Below, in pieces: positions 35,182 through 47,616 of a stretch of DNA of 64,000 nt. The stretch lies in contig CM049322.1 in NCBI GenBank assembly GCA_026874595.1, forward strand, positions 22,789,400 through 22,853,399, read 5' to 3'. Under the pieces are notes generated by a model. That model had not been told where the DNA came from and ran no database searches. It saw nothing but the letters and a program-made list of their open reading frames with translations. Numbering within the stretch: the stretch's first letter is position 1; the number at the start of each line of letters is the position of its first letter. This DNA is from Sipunculus nudus. Taxonomy: Eukaryota > Annelida > Sipuncula > Golfingiida > Sipunculidae. The translations under genes were made by a program, and so were the position numbers.

Positions 35182-38100
35182 ATGAATCCTAGGTTCCTCA
35201 AGACGTTTTTCTTTACAATAATTGGTGGATGTGTTTTAATGATAATCACAGAGTACATGAAGACAAATGAAAAGGTAGAGAGAAGTAGGAGGATATTTAA
35301 TCTGATTCAGTCAAGTAAAACGGAAGAAAGCAAAGAGGGGAACCATTTTCAGGCGGAGAAAGAGATAGAGGAGCAGGCGGAAAGAACATTTGAGTCCGGA
35401 CTATCCATAGGTAAGTAGATAACGTATAAAGCCATGTAGCCAGTGGCGGATCCAGAAATACGAGAACAGAAGCCCTATATATTGGGTATTATTAAATCTA
35501 TAGGTTCTTTAAATTTTTATTTCATCTTTTTCACCATATGCTCCTTTAAAAAATATAGGTATATGGGGAGGATATTCGAGGGGCTGTCCAACTCCAATAT
35601 TGGAATTTTTTTAAAATATGAAATGTAAAGAGGACATTTTGAGGTACATGTCACATAAATTATGAGGATTTTCTTTTAGGGGTTGAAGGTATGTTAACCT
35701 GTGGCCGGCTTTCATGATTATATTTCTTCAAATATAATAAATATAAATATAAGGATATTAACCGGAGAGCTTATGTTAAAAACTTATGTAAATGTGAAAA
35801 TGTTTATAACTTGCAAAATATTATCACAGGAAAGCCGTGCTTCACTCACAAGGGATGGGATTTGTAGGGTTCCTCGGTGTTATGTCCCAGCTGAGTGTAA
35901 TATCATATAGACTCATATATTTATACTATATAAAAATGTTTGGATGCTATCTTAATATAGACTCAATCACAAAGCTGTTTATTAATATCCTCAACTTATG
36001 AACTGAAAAGCAATAAACTTTGGATGATATAATAATCTAATTTTTAGGGAATAAAAAAGAAATTTGAAAAATGAAAATTAATTACGAGTAAATTGTAAAA
36101 GAAATAGAAAAAAAATGAGAGATGTTTCTGATCAAAGAAAAAATGGGAAAAGAAATAGATAAAATGAGAGATGTTTCAGATCAAGGGGGGGGGGGGCGCC
36201 CGCAACACCCCCCCCCCCCCCCCCAGATCAGCCACTGCATGAAGCTAATCCATATAAAACCAGGCTGAGGATGTGGCGAGATTGAAGATGCTGGTAGCGA
36301 TACTACCAGGCTGTTGATGTTTGCAATTTTAGTAACACGTTGACTTGATGTTGGCAAATGTTCAGTCAGGATGTTGATGTTGGCAACTATAAAACCACGT
36401 TGGCTTGTTGATGTTGGCAACTGTAGAACCACGTTGACTTGTTGATGTTGGCAACTGTTCAGTCAGGATGTTGATGTTGGCAACTGTAGAACCACGTTGA
36501 CTTGTTCGTGTTGGCAACTGTTGAAAAACGATGATTTGTTGATGTTGGCAAATTTAGAACCACGTTGACATGTTGGTGTTGACAACTGTAAAACTACGTT
36601 GACTTGTTGATGTTGGCAACTGTTCAGTCAGGATGGTGATGTTGGCAACTGTCGAACCACGTTGATTTGTTGGTGTTAACTACTGTACAAGTTGAATTGT
36701 TGATTTTCCCAACCGTTAAACATGTTGACTTGTTGCTGACTACTATACAACCAAGTTGATGATTTTGGTAGTAAAACTGCCAAGTTGTTTATGCTTAATA
36801 GTATTCAACCACCTTGTTGATGGCGGCAGCTAAATAAGCCATTATTGATATTTTACAGCAAGAATGTTAATGTAGGCAGCAGGCTTGGTTTCAAATTCGA
36901 CTATTAGTACTGATAACACCACAATGTACTTCATGTTAGGGATCTGGGATAGGGTGATAAGTATGCTACCTAGTCCGATCTACTTAAATATCCAGGGTGA
37001 TGCAAGCCTGACAGTTAAAAACTAGAGTTCTTAACTGCGCTGAAATGATTGACAGCTTGTCAGTATGGTGGACACTATAAAGTATTTCATTTTACGTTAA
37101 AATAAATAATTCTGAATGGCTAATTGAAAAATAATAAGCATTTATGGAACAAACTATGAAAATATAAATAATACAAGTCACTTATGAAAAAATGGTTAAA
37201 ATGATTTACAGGAAAGGCAGACCGGAGCACTGATACAACATAGAACTTTATGCATTGCATGCATTTCCATTTTCAGTTACAGCTGTCGTTTAAAGGCAAA
37301 TGCAAAATGAGTTACTGGTGGCACAGTATTTAAATAAAAATGCGACATTTTTAAATGCAAATGCATTTTTTCCAATCTAACCCTTGCCTCCGCATGACTT
37401 TGTTGATACGTTAATTCAAGATCTGTCTGATATATAAGATTTTATTTTAAATTATTTGATATATTCATCGTTTGAATTTTTTAAGTATGTGTCGATGAAA
37501 AAAAAATTGTTTTCGATGTTAAATTGTACATTATAATGAACCAATGCATTATGGATATTAAACTCACCCCAACATGTATCGAAATTTATGTCTAAGAAAA
37601 GAATAGACTAATAAAGTGGACAAGGGCACTAAATAATGCTCATTTTACTATCTCATGATCCCTGAAGACCCGTATGTATTTTAACGACTGACTTTGTATT
37701 ACTAGGCTCTCCATTAAGAGTCTTCAGCCCAAGAGTGTTTTGCGGTATCATGGCCAGCATTAAATATGCAGAAGAAGGTGCGTATGCAGTCAACAAAACA
37801 TGGGCCCCGAGATGTGATTATCCACATTTCATGTTTTCTGAACAAAACAAAAGAAACTGGACTCTCCTGGGGGCTGTGAACCTCCCGGTAAGGGAGGGGT
37901 GGTCTTTCATCACAGAAAAGACCCAGGCCACGTTTAAATGGGCTTACAGTATGTACAAGGACAAGGTGGGCTGGTATATGAAAGCTGATGATGATACATA
38001 CGTCATCATGGAAAACCTGAAATATCTTCTATATGGGATTGATCCCGATAAACCCTACTATTTAGGATGGAGGATGATGAATGCGAATAAGGCTAATCAC

Positions 38101-38409
38101 TATGGCTACCATCAAGGAGGAGCTGGGTAGGTTTAGCAAACTTTGGATTAATAAATGGCCGTTAACAAGCTATGTGTGGTCGCATCCCAGAGGAATGAAT
38201 CATTGCTCGACCGAATTGCGTTCCTGTTACCATTTATAACATATAGTAACTAAATATATAGTAGTTACCTGCGATCTGTATTGTATCAGTTGCGCCAGTA
38301 TTTGACCAAATCGTCTAACTAGCACTATATATTTTAACGATTTTGATGTTTACTTCAACCTAGAGAATCAATTTTTCCTGCATTTAATATATTAATATAT
38401 ACTTGTATT

Positions 38410-38469
<60 letters not shown>

Positions 38470-39632
38470 CACGTGATATCTTCTAGTTATTTATTGAGCC
38501 GCGAGGCCACGCGACTCTTGGTGGAAATTGGACCAAATCTTAAAGGCTGCCCTCAGAAAGGATGGGCTGAAGATGCGAATATCGGTAAGAAAAACAATAA
38601 AGCATTACTCGTAATGATGGAAGAAAATGAAAACAGATAACGGTGCCAGCTTATTAAATCTTGTTTGGTGATACATGTGGTGGGTATGTGTACATGTGTG
38701 TTGTTATAAATGTTTGATATATGTGTATGTGTCTTACTTTATTTAACATCATCAGGAAATGTTCACCCCCTGCCTTCTCCGTTTCTTTCTTTCTTGTAAT
38801 CATGCCAATACCGCCGAACATTGTCCATATGTTAACAGCACTTAAATTCATCAACAATATGGAGTTATGTATTTTCCTTGTTCGCAGGTTAACAATACAC
38901 TATTCTCTGTTCTCTTACACAGGCATCTGCATGGAAACACTCAATGTCTCGCTTGTGCAGGCCGTTGACGCTTATAACAAAATGATTTTTCACATGTTTC
39001 CTGTCTATTCCCGGTTCAAAAGTAAAAGAGCAAATTACAGGAATAGCTGGTGTCGTAACGAGGTAAAGCAACACGAAAAGCATTATATTTTCAAACTCAA
39101 CTATTAAAGTTTTGCTTTTCATTCATTAACAGATTTACCAGCTATCATATATTTATAATATTTGATAAATATGTCATATATTTTCAAAGATTTATAGAGT
39201 TAAACATTGCGTATTACATGCGTATTACAAAGAGTAACTCTGTTATCTCTGAATACGGAGGACCGAATGAATTGGACTTAGATGCTCTGACATCAGATGA
39301 AACAGATTCATAATTTTAAATAATTGTTCGTCACTTATGGCCTTTAAATGCATATTTATTTATTATACAGTGAGTAATAAAACCCCTTTCCCCTCACGGC
39401 CACTGCATCCGCTCCTGGGTCATAATAATTGGTGTTTCAGGTTTACAACTCAACCGATGAAATGCCGAGTCGCCACTGTCCTCTCAGCACCAGAGCAGCC
39501 ACGTTCCACCACCTGTCAGTGCAGGATATTTACCTCCTTGAGTATCTTATCTATGACTTGTGTGTTAACGACAGCAAGATGTGTAGAAGCAGCACGCTGC
39601 CGGGCATACGACAAAGAGATCAAAACGAATAA
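35182..39632 (+). CDS. Core-1 beta-1,3-galactosyltransferase-like enzyme (GT31, C1GALT1/T-synthase type), 5 exons, 359 aa
   Basis: In the family, this enzyme adds galactose to O-linked GalNAc on Golgi glycoproteins, making the core 1 (T) structure. The product is a type II membrane protein. Exons: 35182-35410, 37706-38126, 38487-38584, 38923-39062 and 39441-39632 (TAA included). All introns are GT-AG and phases (1, 2, 1, 0) match. The start is ATG 35182, giving a short cytosolic head, a membrane anchor at about residues 8-23 and a charged stem to about 80. The catalytic domain has KTWAPRC (107-113), the metal/UDP-binding motif DDD in KADDDTYV (169-176), HQGGAGYLLSREA across exons 2-3, AEDANIGIC around 244-252 (equivalent to the family's 'EDxxxG') and FHHLSVQDIYLLEYLIYDL near the end. 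Length is close to human C1GALT1 (about 363). Exon 3 directly follows an (AT)n run. A decayed relative lies upstream. Several GT31 acceptor types exist in molluscs, so the exact substrate is inferred. Confidence 0.92.
35440..36238. mobile_element. Candidate MITE-like element with 'cagtggcggatccag' ends, GT31 intron 1
   Basis: The left end 'ccagtggcggatccag' and the right end 'cccagatcagccactgca' are inverted relatives of each other and of the family at 23752. The right side carries G- and C-runs (36184-36226) that can fold back. The interior is AT-rich with no coding frame. Whether the whole 800 bp is one element is uncertain. Confidence 0.45.
36290..36800. repeat. Irregular minisatellite, 34-bp and 29-bp unit types, GT31 intron 1
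   Basis: Units begin 'ttgatgttggcaactgt'. Long units continue 'agaaccacgttgacttg' (34 bp total) and short units 'tcagtcaggatg' (29 bp). At least eleven units are readable, decaying towards the 3' side. Confidence 0.85.
38408..38468. repeat. (AT)n microsatellite just upstream of GT31 exon 3
   Basis: About 30 AT dinucleotides end 18 bp before the exon 3 acceptor (ttctag|TTATTT), so the run lies where the branch point and polypyrimidine tract normally are. Confidence 0.93.
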
Positions 39633-39867
39633 CCGTAGAAATGGTTAACTTAAATATGACGTGGCTCCTGTGATTGTCTGATCACATAAAACGACCAAAC
39701 TGTTTATTTTTTTTAACAGAGTGAACTGATCCTTGATATCACCTTCTGGTTTATATGTAACCCGTTTTTTCCTCATTTCAATATGAGTATAACCTACTGG
39801 TACAGGTTCCCTTTCACTGTGGCTTATTCCCACAATCCTTCTTGGTTTTATGTAATCACGAGATAAT

Positions 39868-39902
39868 AATAAAAGCTGTATAAAAAATTACATTTAAATA
39901 AA
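39868..39902 (+). terminator. Candidate polyadenylation signals of the GT31 gene
   Basis: Two AATAAA hexamers at 39868-39873 and 39897-39902, about 240-270 nt after the stop. The first is conserved in the duplicated 3' UTR (33474-33479). Confidence 0.6.
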
Positions 39903-40539
39903 AGTTGTATACGGAGTGTTTGTAAATCTTTTCTGAACAATTGGAAAGAAAAGAAATACTCTTCAGGCGTTGACGTTCATTTATCATTTAGAATATTAAT
40001 GTGGTTTTTCATAGTACAGTATATTTATCTCTTTCAGTTCCATAACCTAAATTTGACAAAAATACTGGTCTAGATTTAGCTATACCACATATATGATTAA
40101 ATTATACCTTTTGCTTGAGAAGACATTGAGAGGTAAATATGAATTGTTTCTAGAGCTTATACCCTGCAAGTCCCCTAAAATGGTTTATAAAATAATTTTA
40201 TTATTATTCAGTTCTTGCAGTGCCGGATTAAGCTGGTGCGGGACATGTAGCTTATATTATAGCCGGGCCCAAAATTAAATATTGTGTAAATATTAAGATA
40301 TGAATTATATGCCTTAATGGTATAATCATATTTATTTGCTATAATAGGCCTGCTTCTATTTCACCAATAGCATGACTGATGACTGTCATGTTGGTTGTCG
40401 TGGTCAGGAGTTGTCATTCTTTACACAAGTTGTATTCGAAACTTGTATTAAGGGATACAGGTTACGAATTATTATTTTAAATTGCTTCAATATGCCGACT
40501 GTATATAAACAGTAGGAATAGTACAGTATGTGAAGTTTG

Positions 40540-40860
40540 CTCAACTTTTTTAGAGATTATTCAAGAATTTGGTTCCTTTAGTGGTCTAAAAATGAATTAT
40601 GAGAAATGCGAGGGAATGTGGATAGGTCAGAATAGAATTAATACACAGAAATCATTAGAAATTAAAATGGCCTGAGGATCCAATAATTTTTTTGAGAATT
40701 TATAAAGAATAAAAAAAATTTAAAAAATTAGAAGCACAAGATAGAAACCTGTTCAAAATACTTTAAATATGTGGTGTAGGAGAGGATTAACAATATTAGG
40801 GAAAACTGAGATTGCTAAAACATTCCTTTTTTACCAAATTCCAATATTCCATTGCTAATG
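40540..40860 (+). mobile_element. Degraded reverse transcriptase fragment of a second LINE family
   Basis: Plus-strand frames read 'FSGLKMNYEKCEGMWIGQNR', then 'IKMA', 'KTLN(M)WCRRGLTILGKTEI' and 'AKTFLFYQIPIF'. This is the RT thumb region ('SGLKLNxEKTexMWIG … LNLWxxRxLTLxGRxxIxKTF') of non-LTR elements. Stops and frame changes interrupt it. It ends where the L1/Tx1-type element begins and its sequence differs from that element's own RT, so it is an independent older insertion. Confidence 0.75.
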
Positions 40861-40992
40861 TAAGTATGTAAGTGTGCAAGAAAACTTCCGGTCACATGGC
40901 TCAAGGATAGAGACGTGTTTCTGAGAGCTCCGTCAATTTTTGATTTAACATCACCTGAATGTCGCTTTAGTGGTCGCTCAAGAGGTACAAAT

Positions 40993-41952
40993 ATGTCTCA
41001 TACAAGAAGTAAGACAGGAAAAAAACCTGGACAGACAGTTGGTGAAATGGATAAATTTATTGAGAGAGAACCAGGGAGGCAGGGCAGTACGGAGGCCACG
41101 TCATGTGAGGAGGGACTGGGAGCAATGGCCACTGCTACGGACTTGAACACACAGGTAGGCCAACAAAATATTATGACAGAGATAAAACGTCTGGTTCAAA
41201 TCTCAAACAAAGAACTAAGTGAGCAAATTAACAAAATGCATGTTGACCTGAAAGGTCAAATGGATTTACTGACAACAGAGCAAACAAACATAAAGAAAAC
41301 TGTACATGTGCTAGAAACAGGTTTACAGTCGCTGGACAATACAGTAGAAGAATACAAAGGCCGAGAGCAAAGACTTTCAAAGGAGGTTGATATGTTACGG
41401 AAGCAGGTGAATGATTTGCAAGATAAAACAAGAATTTCTGAATTACATTTGGAAAACCTTAGAAAGCAATTACAGGAAGAAACAAATAAACAAGAACGAT
41501 ATATGAGGGAATGGAACTTGTGAATTATAGGTGTTGGGGAAGTAGGGAAAGCTGAAAACTGTGTGAACACTGCTACAAAAATCATCGCTGAAAATAAACT
41601 GCTTGGGGACGCAAATGAAACACAGATAAGGGATAAGATTTAAATAGCACACAGGACAGGCAGAAAGGGTAACGACCAAGGCACATTATTGTCAGGTTTC
41701 ACAGTCGACTGATCAGAAACGAGGTCATAATAAAAAGCAAACAGAAACTTCAAGGAAACCAGACCCGGTTTGTTGAAGACCTGACTGCCGCGGATTATCA
41801 AACGAAACGGAGGGCCAAACCGCAGAACGACCGCAGCATTCAATGACGGACAGAGAGTGCGCTTTTGGCGAGGGAAGCTCTATGTGAACGGGGAACCAGT
41901 AATCAACCAGGGTCTTCCTAGCAACACAGCTGACACAACGGAGGTCGAGTAG
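40993..41952 (+). pseudogene. LINE ORF1 (L1-type RNA-binding protein), broken
   Basis: From ATG 40993 the frame codes a basic N-terminus (HTRSKTGKKPG) and a long coiled coil at about residues 55-170 ('LSKEVDMLRKQVNDLQDKTR'). After a TGA at 41521 the frame continues 'IIGVGEVGKAENCVNTATK' and meets a TAA at 41641 before 'IAHRTGRKGN'. In another frame 'RPRHIIVRFHSRLIRNEVI' follows, matching the conserved RPRxIIVRF core of L1 ORF1p, then an alpha/beta C-terminal part that needs one more frameshift near 41840. The ORF ends at TAG 41950-41952. ORF1p normally trimerises and binds the element RNA. There are two stops and about two frameshifts. Confidence 0.85.
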
Positions 41953-42591
41953 TAGGTCAGATGACGAAACAAACAGGTTTTGGGCTTATAAGGGACCATT
42001 CTGTTATTGTTTTTGGACTTATTGTGATGTTTACCTGAGCACGTGGTAAGCGCGGGATTTTCCATGTTATCGCCTAGCTCGGATTCCGGCCTGTCTTGCG
42101 CTCCATTGCGCGGGGCAGGATGGGAACGGGGCTGGGCTTCCCTGTGCGTTGCTTAAGCACCAAGTTAAAGGTAGCACCGTGATAGAGCGAATACTATGGC
42201 GACGTTAACAAACTGCCAGACGGGGCGCGAGCTCAGTTAGAAGCAGAGACTTTTGAGCTTTAGAGAGGTGCTAGGTTTAGTATTTATGTGACACGGACAT
42301 AGGTTGTTATATTTTGGTACTTCACGTTTGGTGAGTAATGTATTGTTGTATTTATGTAATTTGTATATGTTCAGTATTCCCAAATTATGTAAGTAAGTAT
42401 GCATGTTATTACCGAAGACATGCTTCACTCTTGGAGATTGGAATGTTAATAACAGTGATTAAGATATTCAACTTAAAGTTAAATAACGAGAGATGTGTTG
42501 TTAGTGTAATATATTATGTAGAGATTTTTGGTAATGTTATTTGTGGCAAATTGAAATTGTTAACGAACAGATTTAGTACAATATTCTTCAG
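41953..42591 (+). other. Inter-ORF spacer of the LINE
   Basis: About 640 bp lie between the inferred ORF1 stop and the ORF2 ATG. It is GC-richer than its surroundings at 42050-42240. I see no continuation of either ORF and no separate element boundaries. Confidence 0.5.
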
Positions 42592-45500
42592 ATGGAGGAT
42601 GTAAAAATATTTTCACTTAATGTTAGGGGGCTGCAGAATTACATGAAACAAAGACAGTTATTTTATTGGCTACAGAAGAAACAACATAACATAATACTTT
42701 TACAAGAAACTCATAGTTCCTCCAACACTGCTTCGCAGTGGAAAGCTGAATGGGGACATTTGATGATTTTAAATCATGCAGATATGAATGCTCGCGGTGT
42801 TGCTATATTAATAAAAAATAAATTATCTCATGATATACATAATATTTACATGGATAAGGATGGGAGAACCATCGTGTTGGACATAACTATTGGTAATTTA
42901 CGTTTAAACTTATGCAATGTATATGCCCCAAACAGATCTAACCCTGAATTTTACATGAATTTATTCCATAAACTGGAAACAACTGATAATGAAACTAATC
43001 TAATTGGAGGCGATTGGAACACTGTCATTAATACTAAACTAGACAAAACTTCAATTACATATACTGGCTATAGTCGAGTTATCTCCACTCTACATGAGTG
43101 GATGGAGGAATTGGATCTGATAGATCCCTGGCGTTATCTAAATCCAATTAAAAGACAATTTACCTGGTCCCGATTGAATCCCAAGTATACAGCCAGCAGA
43201 ATAGATTTTTTTCTCATTTCCAGAATATTGACAAATTACACCAGAAGTGCTAAAATAACACATGGTTACAAAACTGACCATTCAGCAATAGATCTTTGCA
43301 TTAAAACTTTTCATAACAAACGTGGCCCAGGATTTTGGAAGTTAAATCTGTCATTATTAAGAGATAAGGACTAAGGAAAATATAAAAAATGTATCAAGGA
43401 AACTGCAGAAGAAAATAACGAAGCTAATCGTAACTTGCTTTGGGATACAATCAAAATGTCAATACGAAGAACGTGTATCAGTCATGGTATTAATGAAAAA
43501 AAAGAAAAGAAAATCAGAAATAGTCCTTCTAGAACAGGAAATAAATAAAATGAAAAATCACCCTAATTACCCAAATGCATTGCTTTGTCTGCAAATTAAA
43601 GAAGCTGAAGAAAAACTAAATAAATTTCTAGAGATTAAAACAAAAGGAGCGATTGTTCGGAGCAAAATAAGATGGTATGAAGAAGGAGAAAAATCTACAA
43701 AATACTTTCTGAACATGGAAAAACGAAACTATAATAAGAAACTTATAAGTAAATTGAATAATGATGGAAATATGATTTATGATCCAAATGAGATATTAAA
43801 AGCAGAGAGACACTATTTTGAAAAATTATTTACATCTGGACCTTCATATAGGCCACAAAAATTAAATACATTTATACATAAACACAATATGCAGGTCAGA
43901 AAAATTAAAAATGCAACAGGGAGTGGAAAGCTAACTGAAGCAGAATTATTTCAAAGTATGAGATCTTTTAAAAACGGAAAATCACCAGGAAGTGATGGAC
44001 TTCAAATAGAATTTTATAAAATATTTTGGCAGGACATAAAACCTTATTTCATGGATTCTGTACATTACTCTTTTGAGACAGGCTTATTACCAATAACACA
44101 AAGACAAGGTATAATCAGTTTATTACCAAAAAAAGGAAAAGATCTTCAATATTTGAAAAACTGGAGACCTCTTACTATACTAAATTGCGATTATAAGATT
44201 ATTTCAAAGTGCATATCAAATAGAATAAAAGCTGTAATTCCTGATCTAATCAATGATGACCAAACCGGTTTTATTAGTGGACGCTACATAGGTGAGAATA
44301 TTAATAAGGTAATTACATTGATAAATAATATAAGTAACATGAAACATAAAGCTTTCCTACTGACAGTCGATTATGAAAAGGCTTTTGATTTTTTAGAATG
44401 GGAATATATATATAAATCCTTAGAAAATATGAACTTTGATGAAGTGACAATTTCGATGATAAAGACAATGTATAATGATATCAGTAGTTGTATTATGAAT
44501 AACGGATACAACTCCGGTTTCTTTAAGGTCTCTAGAGGAGTAAGACAGGGTTGTCCACTGTCACCTTTATTATTTGTGTTGAGTATAGAATTACTAGCTA
44601 GTGTTATTAGAGCAGAAAGTAATATTAAAGGTATAGATTATCAAAACAATTTATTTAAAATAGCTCAGTATGCGGATGATACGATTCTATTTCTTATAGA
44701 TATTAACAGTATTAGTCATGTTATTAAGTTATTTCATGAATTTAGTCATGTATCAGGACTAAAAATTAATTTAGAAAAAACACATGTTATGCCAATGAGT
44801 ACAGTAAAATACACTGAAAAGGATGAAGTTAGAAAATTGGAGCTTTCCTGGGTCAATCAGGTGAATATACTGGGAGTCATAATAACATCGTCATTACAAA
44901 ATGTTATAAATTTGAACTATATCCCAAAAATAAATAAAATAAAAAGCATAATATCAGTCTGGACAGAGAGAAAGCTTACTCCAAAGGGGAAGATCACTAT
45001 TATTAAATCATTCATAATGTCACAATTTATTTATTTACTATCTGTACTACCAAGCCCACCGAAACATATTTTTGCACAAGTTGATAAAATGATATATAAA
45101 TTTATATGGGGTAAAGGTAGAGAGTTAATAAAAAGAAATATCTTAATTGCACCTAAAGAAGAAGGTGGCCTGAGTATGAATCATTTATGTTCTCAAGATG
45201 CATCACTTAAAATTGCTTGGATAAAAAGGATACTATGTAAAGAATCAGATAACTCATGGAGAAAGGTTGTTTTACATAATTTTAAAATGGGTGAACATTC
45301 ATTTAAGTGTAACCTTGCAGATCAGGACAGAAAAGAAATATGTAGGAACTATATATGTTTTTGGGATGATGTGTTATCTGCCTGGTGTAAATACAATTAT
45401 CATGTTCCAGTTGTGTATGATGATATAATACGGCAAGGGTTGTGGTTTAATTCTCATATCAGGATAAATAACAGAGTAGTTTTCTATAGGAAACTATTTG

Positions 45501-46341
45501 ATGCTGGAGTGAAATATATTAAAGATATAGTCAGTACTTCACAGTCAGATTCAGTTTGGATGAGTTATCAAGAGTTTTGTGATAAGTATAATGTACATAT
45601 TGATTTCCTTAGCTACCATGGACTATTAAGGGCAATTCCAGAAACATGGGAAAGTACTATAAAAAGTCACGATAGGCTCACAGCATTATCGCCAAGTATT
45701 TGTTTAGTGGATAGACTTATAACCAAAAAAGATGGCACAAAACAAGTGTATGCAGATATATTAAAGAAAATTTCAGAAAAACCATACAATACGATTTTAA
45801 AATGGAACAAAGAATTTAATGGTGAAATAGGAAATAAGATATTAAAAGGATTTGAAAATATATATTCATCAACAATATCTAGTAAACTGCAATATTTTCA
45901 GTTTAGAATCCTGCACCGCAGAGTGAACTGAACCCTTTCTTGTTCAGGATTAAGAAAATAGATCATAATAAGTGTTCCTTCTGCAAATCTTGTGAAGAAA
46001 CATTATTACACTTTTTCTGGAAATGTGATTTCACGAAACTATTGTGGAGAGATATATTGTTGGAGTTAAAGCAACATGGTTCAGTCAGTTCCACATACAG
46101 ATGGTCTGTGGAGAATGTTATTTTAGGGTGCGATGATGATAACTGGATGAACTTTTTAACATTGATGGTAAAGAGGTATTTATATATTACTAGATGTGGT
46201 AATGAAAAGCCAACGAAAGGGGGGGTTCAATATTTTATTAAAGCCACATTGAATATTGAAAAAGAAATTGCAATAAAAAATGACAAGTTAAACCAACACC
46301 ATATTAAGTGGGCACCAATACTGTGTATACTCGAAGAGTAA
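42592..46341 (+). pseudogene. LINE ORF2: endonuclease, reverse transcriptase and zinc finger, broken into three frames
   Basis: Segment 1 (42592-43374) is an exonuclease/endonuclease/phosphatase fold with SLNVRGLQ (Asn10), LLQETHS (Glu39), NVYAPN, GGDWNTV, SRIDFFLIS and TDHSAI. It ends at a TAA at 43372, beyond which the same frame continues 'GKYKKCIKETAEENN'. A frameshift in an A/G run near 43492-43510 leads to segment 2 (to 45931): GKSPGSDG, NWRPLTILNCDYKI, DDQTGFISGRYIGENI, LLTVDYEKAFDFLEW, RGVRQGCPLSPLLF and the catalytic QYADDTILF. A second frameshift, a likely 1-nt loss at about 45928-45931, leads to segment 3 (to 46341) with the zinc knuckle CSFCKSCEETLLHFFWKC (C-x2-C-x8-H-x4-C). Catalytic residues are intact; only the frame is broken. 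The motifs fit the L1/Tx1 group and no RNase H follows. Confidence 0.92.
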
Positions 46342-46460
46342 CTGAATATTTGTTTAATTTTATCAAAAAGGTAAACTTAGTTAAAAAGGATGCTGAAAAT
46401 GATCGTATTATTGTGATACAAATATATAAGACAATATAGTAACATAATATAAAATAAAGG

Positions 46461-47541
46461 AGAAAGCAATCAAGTGTTCCGTATTGAGGTCGGTCATTGC
46501 AAACATAGTAGTATACACTGGTGTTTATAATATGCTGAGGTTGAACCGGCTGGTGACAGCATCAGGGTTAGATGCGACTGTGCAGAATCGGGCTCACAAG
46601 TGTACCCACCTCTGATGAAAAGGTTTTTTTTCGTCCAATACTGGAATAATTCATGTATTCCGGTTGAGGATCGAAAATGATATTTAAGTTCATGTATGCA
46701 CTTGACGTTACATTTTCTAACTTTTGCCTTAGCAAATTTATTAATTAATTTAGAAAGGTCAATTTCCCGTTGACACACATGCGCAATATTCATTATGGAG
46801 AGATAATTTGAGCTAGTTTGATCCGTGTTACTCCTTAGTTCATTCCTTATTGTTTGCAGTGCTGACAAAGAATTTGTTTGTCAAAATAAGTGATAAATAT
46901 ATGCGCAAGGTATTTCTACACAAGAGAAACAAGACACGAAAGAATAATCAGTGATAAACTGATTCAGCTGTAAAATTTGTATAATATAAACAATATTAAT
47001 AATTTTGGTTCACTCTCTTTGGAATAAATACAAAATTCCACTCAAGGATTCATGTAAAGGCTTAAAACAAGTTGTCTTTTGATATACCACTGGTGATAGT
47101 ATTGGGGTTAATTCAGCTGATAACTATGTCAAAAAAATAACACGGTCTTTCACAAGACCTATACATGAATTATTTTATGCTTAAAATGGTAAATGTAATT
47201 GCAATTGAAACATATATATATCATATATAGAATTAGGAGGAACTCCGGCGCATCACCACTATATGCCACATGTTCAAAAGATATATTATTTATATGCCAT
47301 CTGAATCGATGTAATAAACTGACGTTTTATAATTAATACTTTTAAGATTATACTGCGCGTAGAGCTGATAAAATTTTCTCTGATTCTGAAAAAAATTCTC
47401 GCAAAAAATGACATTTTAAAGTATGTTTTTGTCTTCGAGCATATTACTATTAAAGAAACAAGTTTTCCAGTGTTTTAAATCTGTCCTCACCTTTTCCAAT
47501 CATGAAATATTTGTCTGATATTCGTTGGGGCAGCCGATATT

Positions 47542-47545
<4 letters not shown>
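46461..47545. other. AT-rich spacer before the satellite array
   Basis: No credible gene. The 124-codon minus-strand frame at 46494-46868 has no recognised domain. The segment around 46545-46640 is slightly GC-richer and is not repeated elsewhere in the window as far as I can see. Confidence 0.5.

Positions 47546-47612
<67 letters not shown>
47546..47612. repeat. (AT)n microsatellite at the edge of the satellite array
   Basis: About 33 AT dinucleotides with one 'aaat' interruption. It ends within five bases of the first recognisable satellite monomer. Confidence 0.94.
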
Positions 47613-47613
<1 letters not shown>

Positions 47614-47616
47614 CAT

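Larger units (their letters stand above)
40880..46460 (+). mobile_element. Near full-length, inactivated L1/Tx1-type non-LTR retrotransposon
   Basis: About 5.6 kb with two ORFs in the order expected of an L1-group LINE: an RNA-binding ORF1 protein, then ORF2 with an apurinic-type endonuclease, reverse transcriptase and C-terminal zinc finger. There is a short AT-rich 3' UTR with AATAAA at 46453-46458. The start is placed near 'cttccggtcacatggctc'; no target-site duplication was recognised. Both ORFs carry stops or frameshifts, so this copy cannot move itself. The bodies of the ORFs are otherwise well kept, which suggests fairly recent insertion. Confidence 0.92.

Noticed and set aside
41228-42065. 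Several 60-109-codon minus frames
   Set aside because: Antisense shadows of LINE ORF1.
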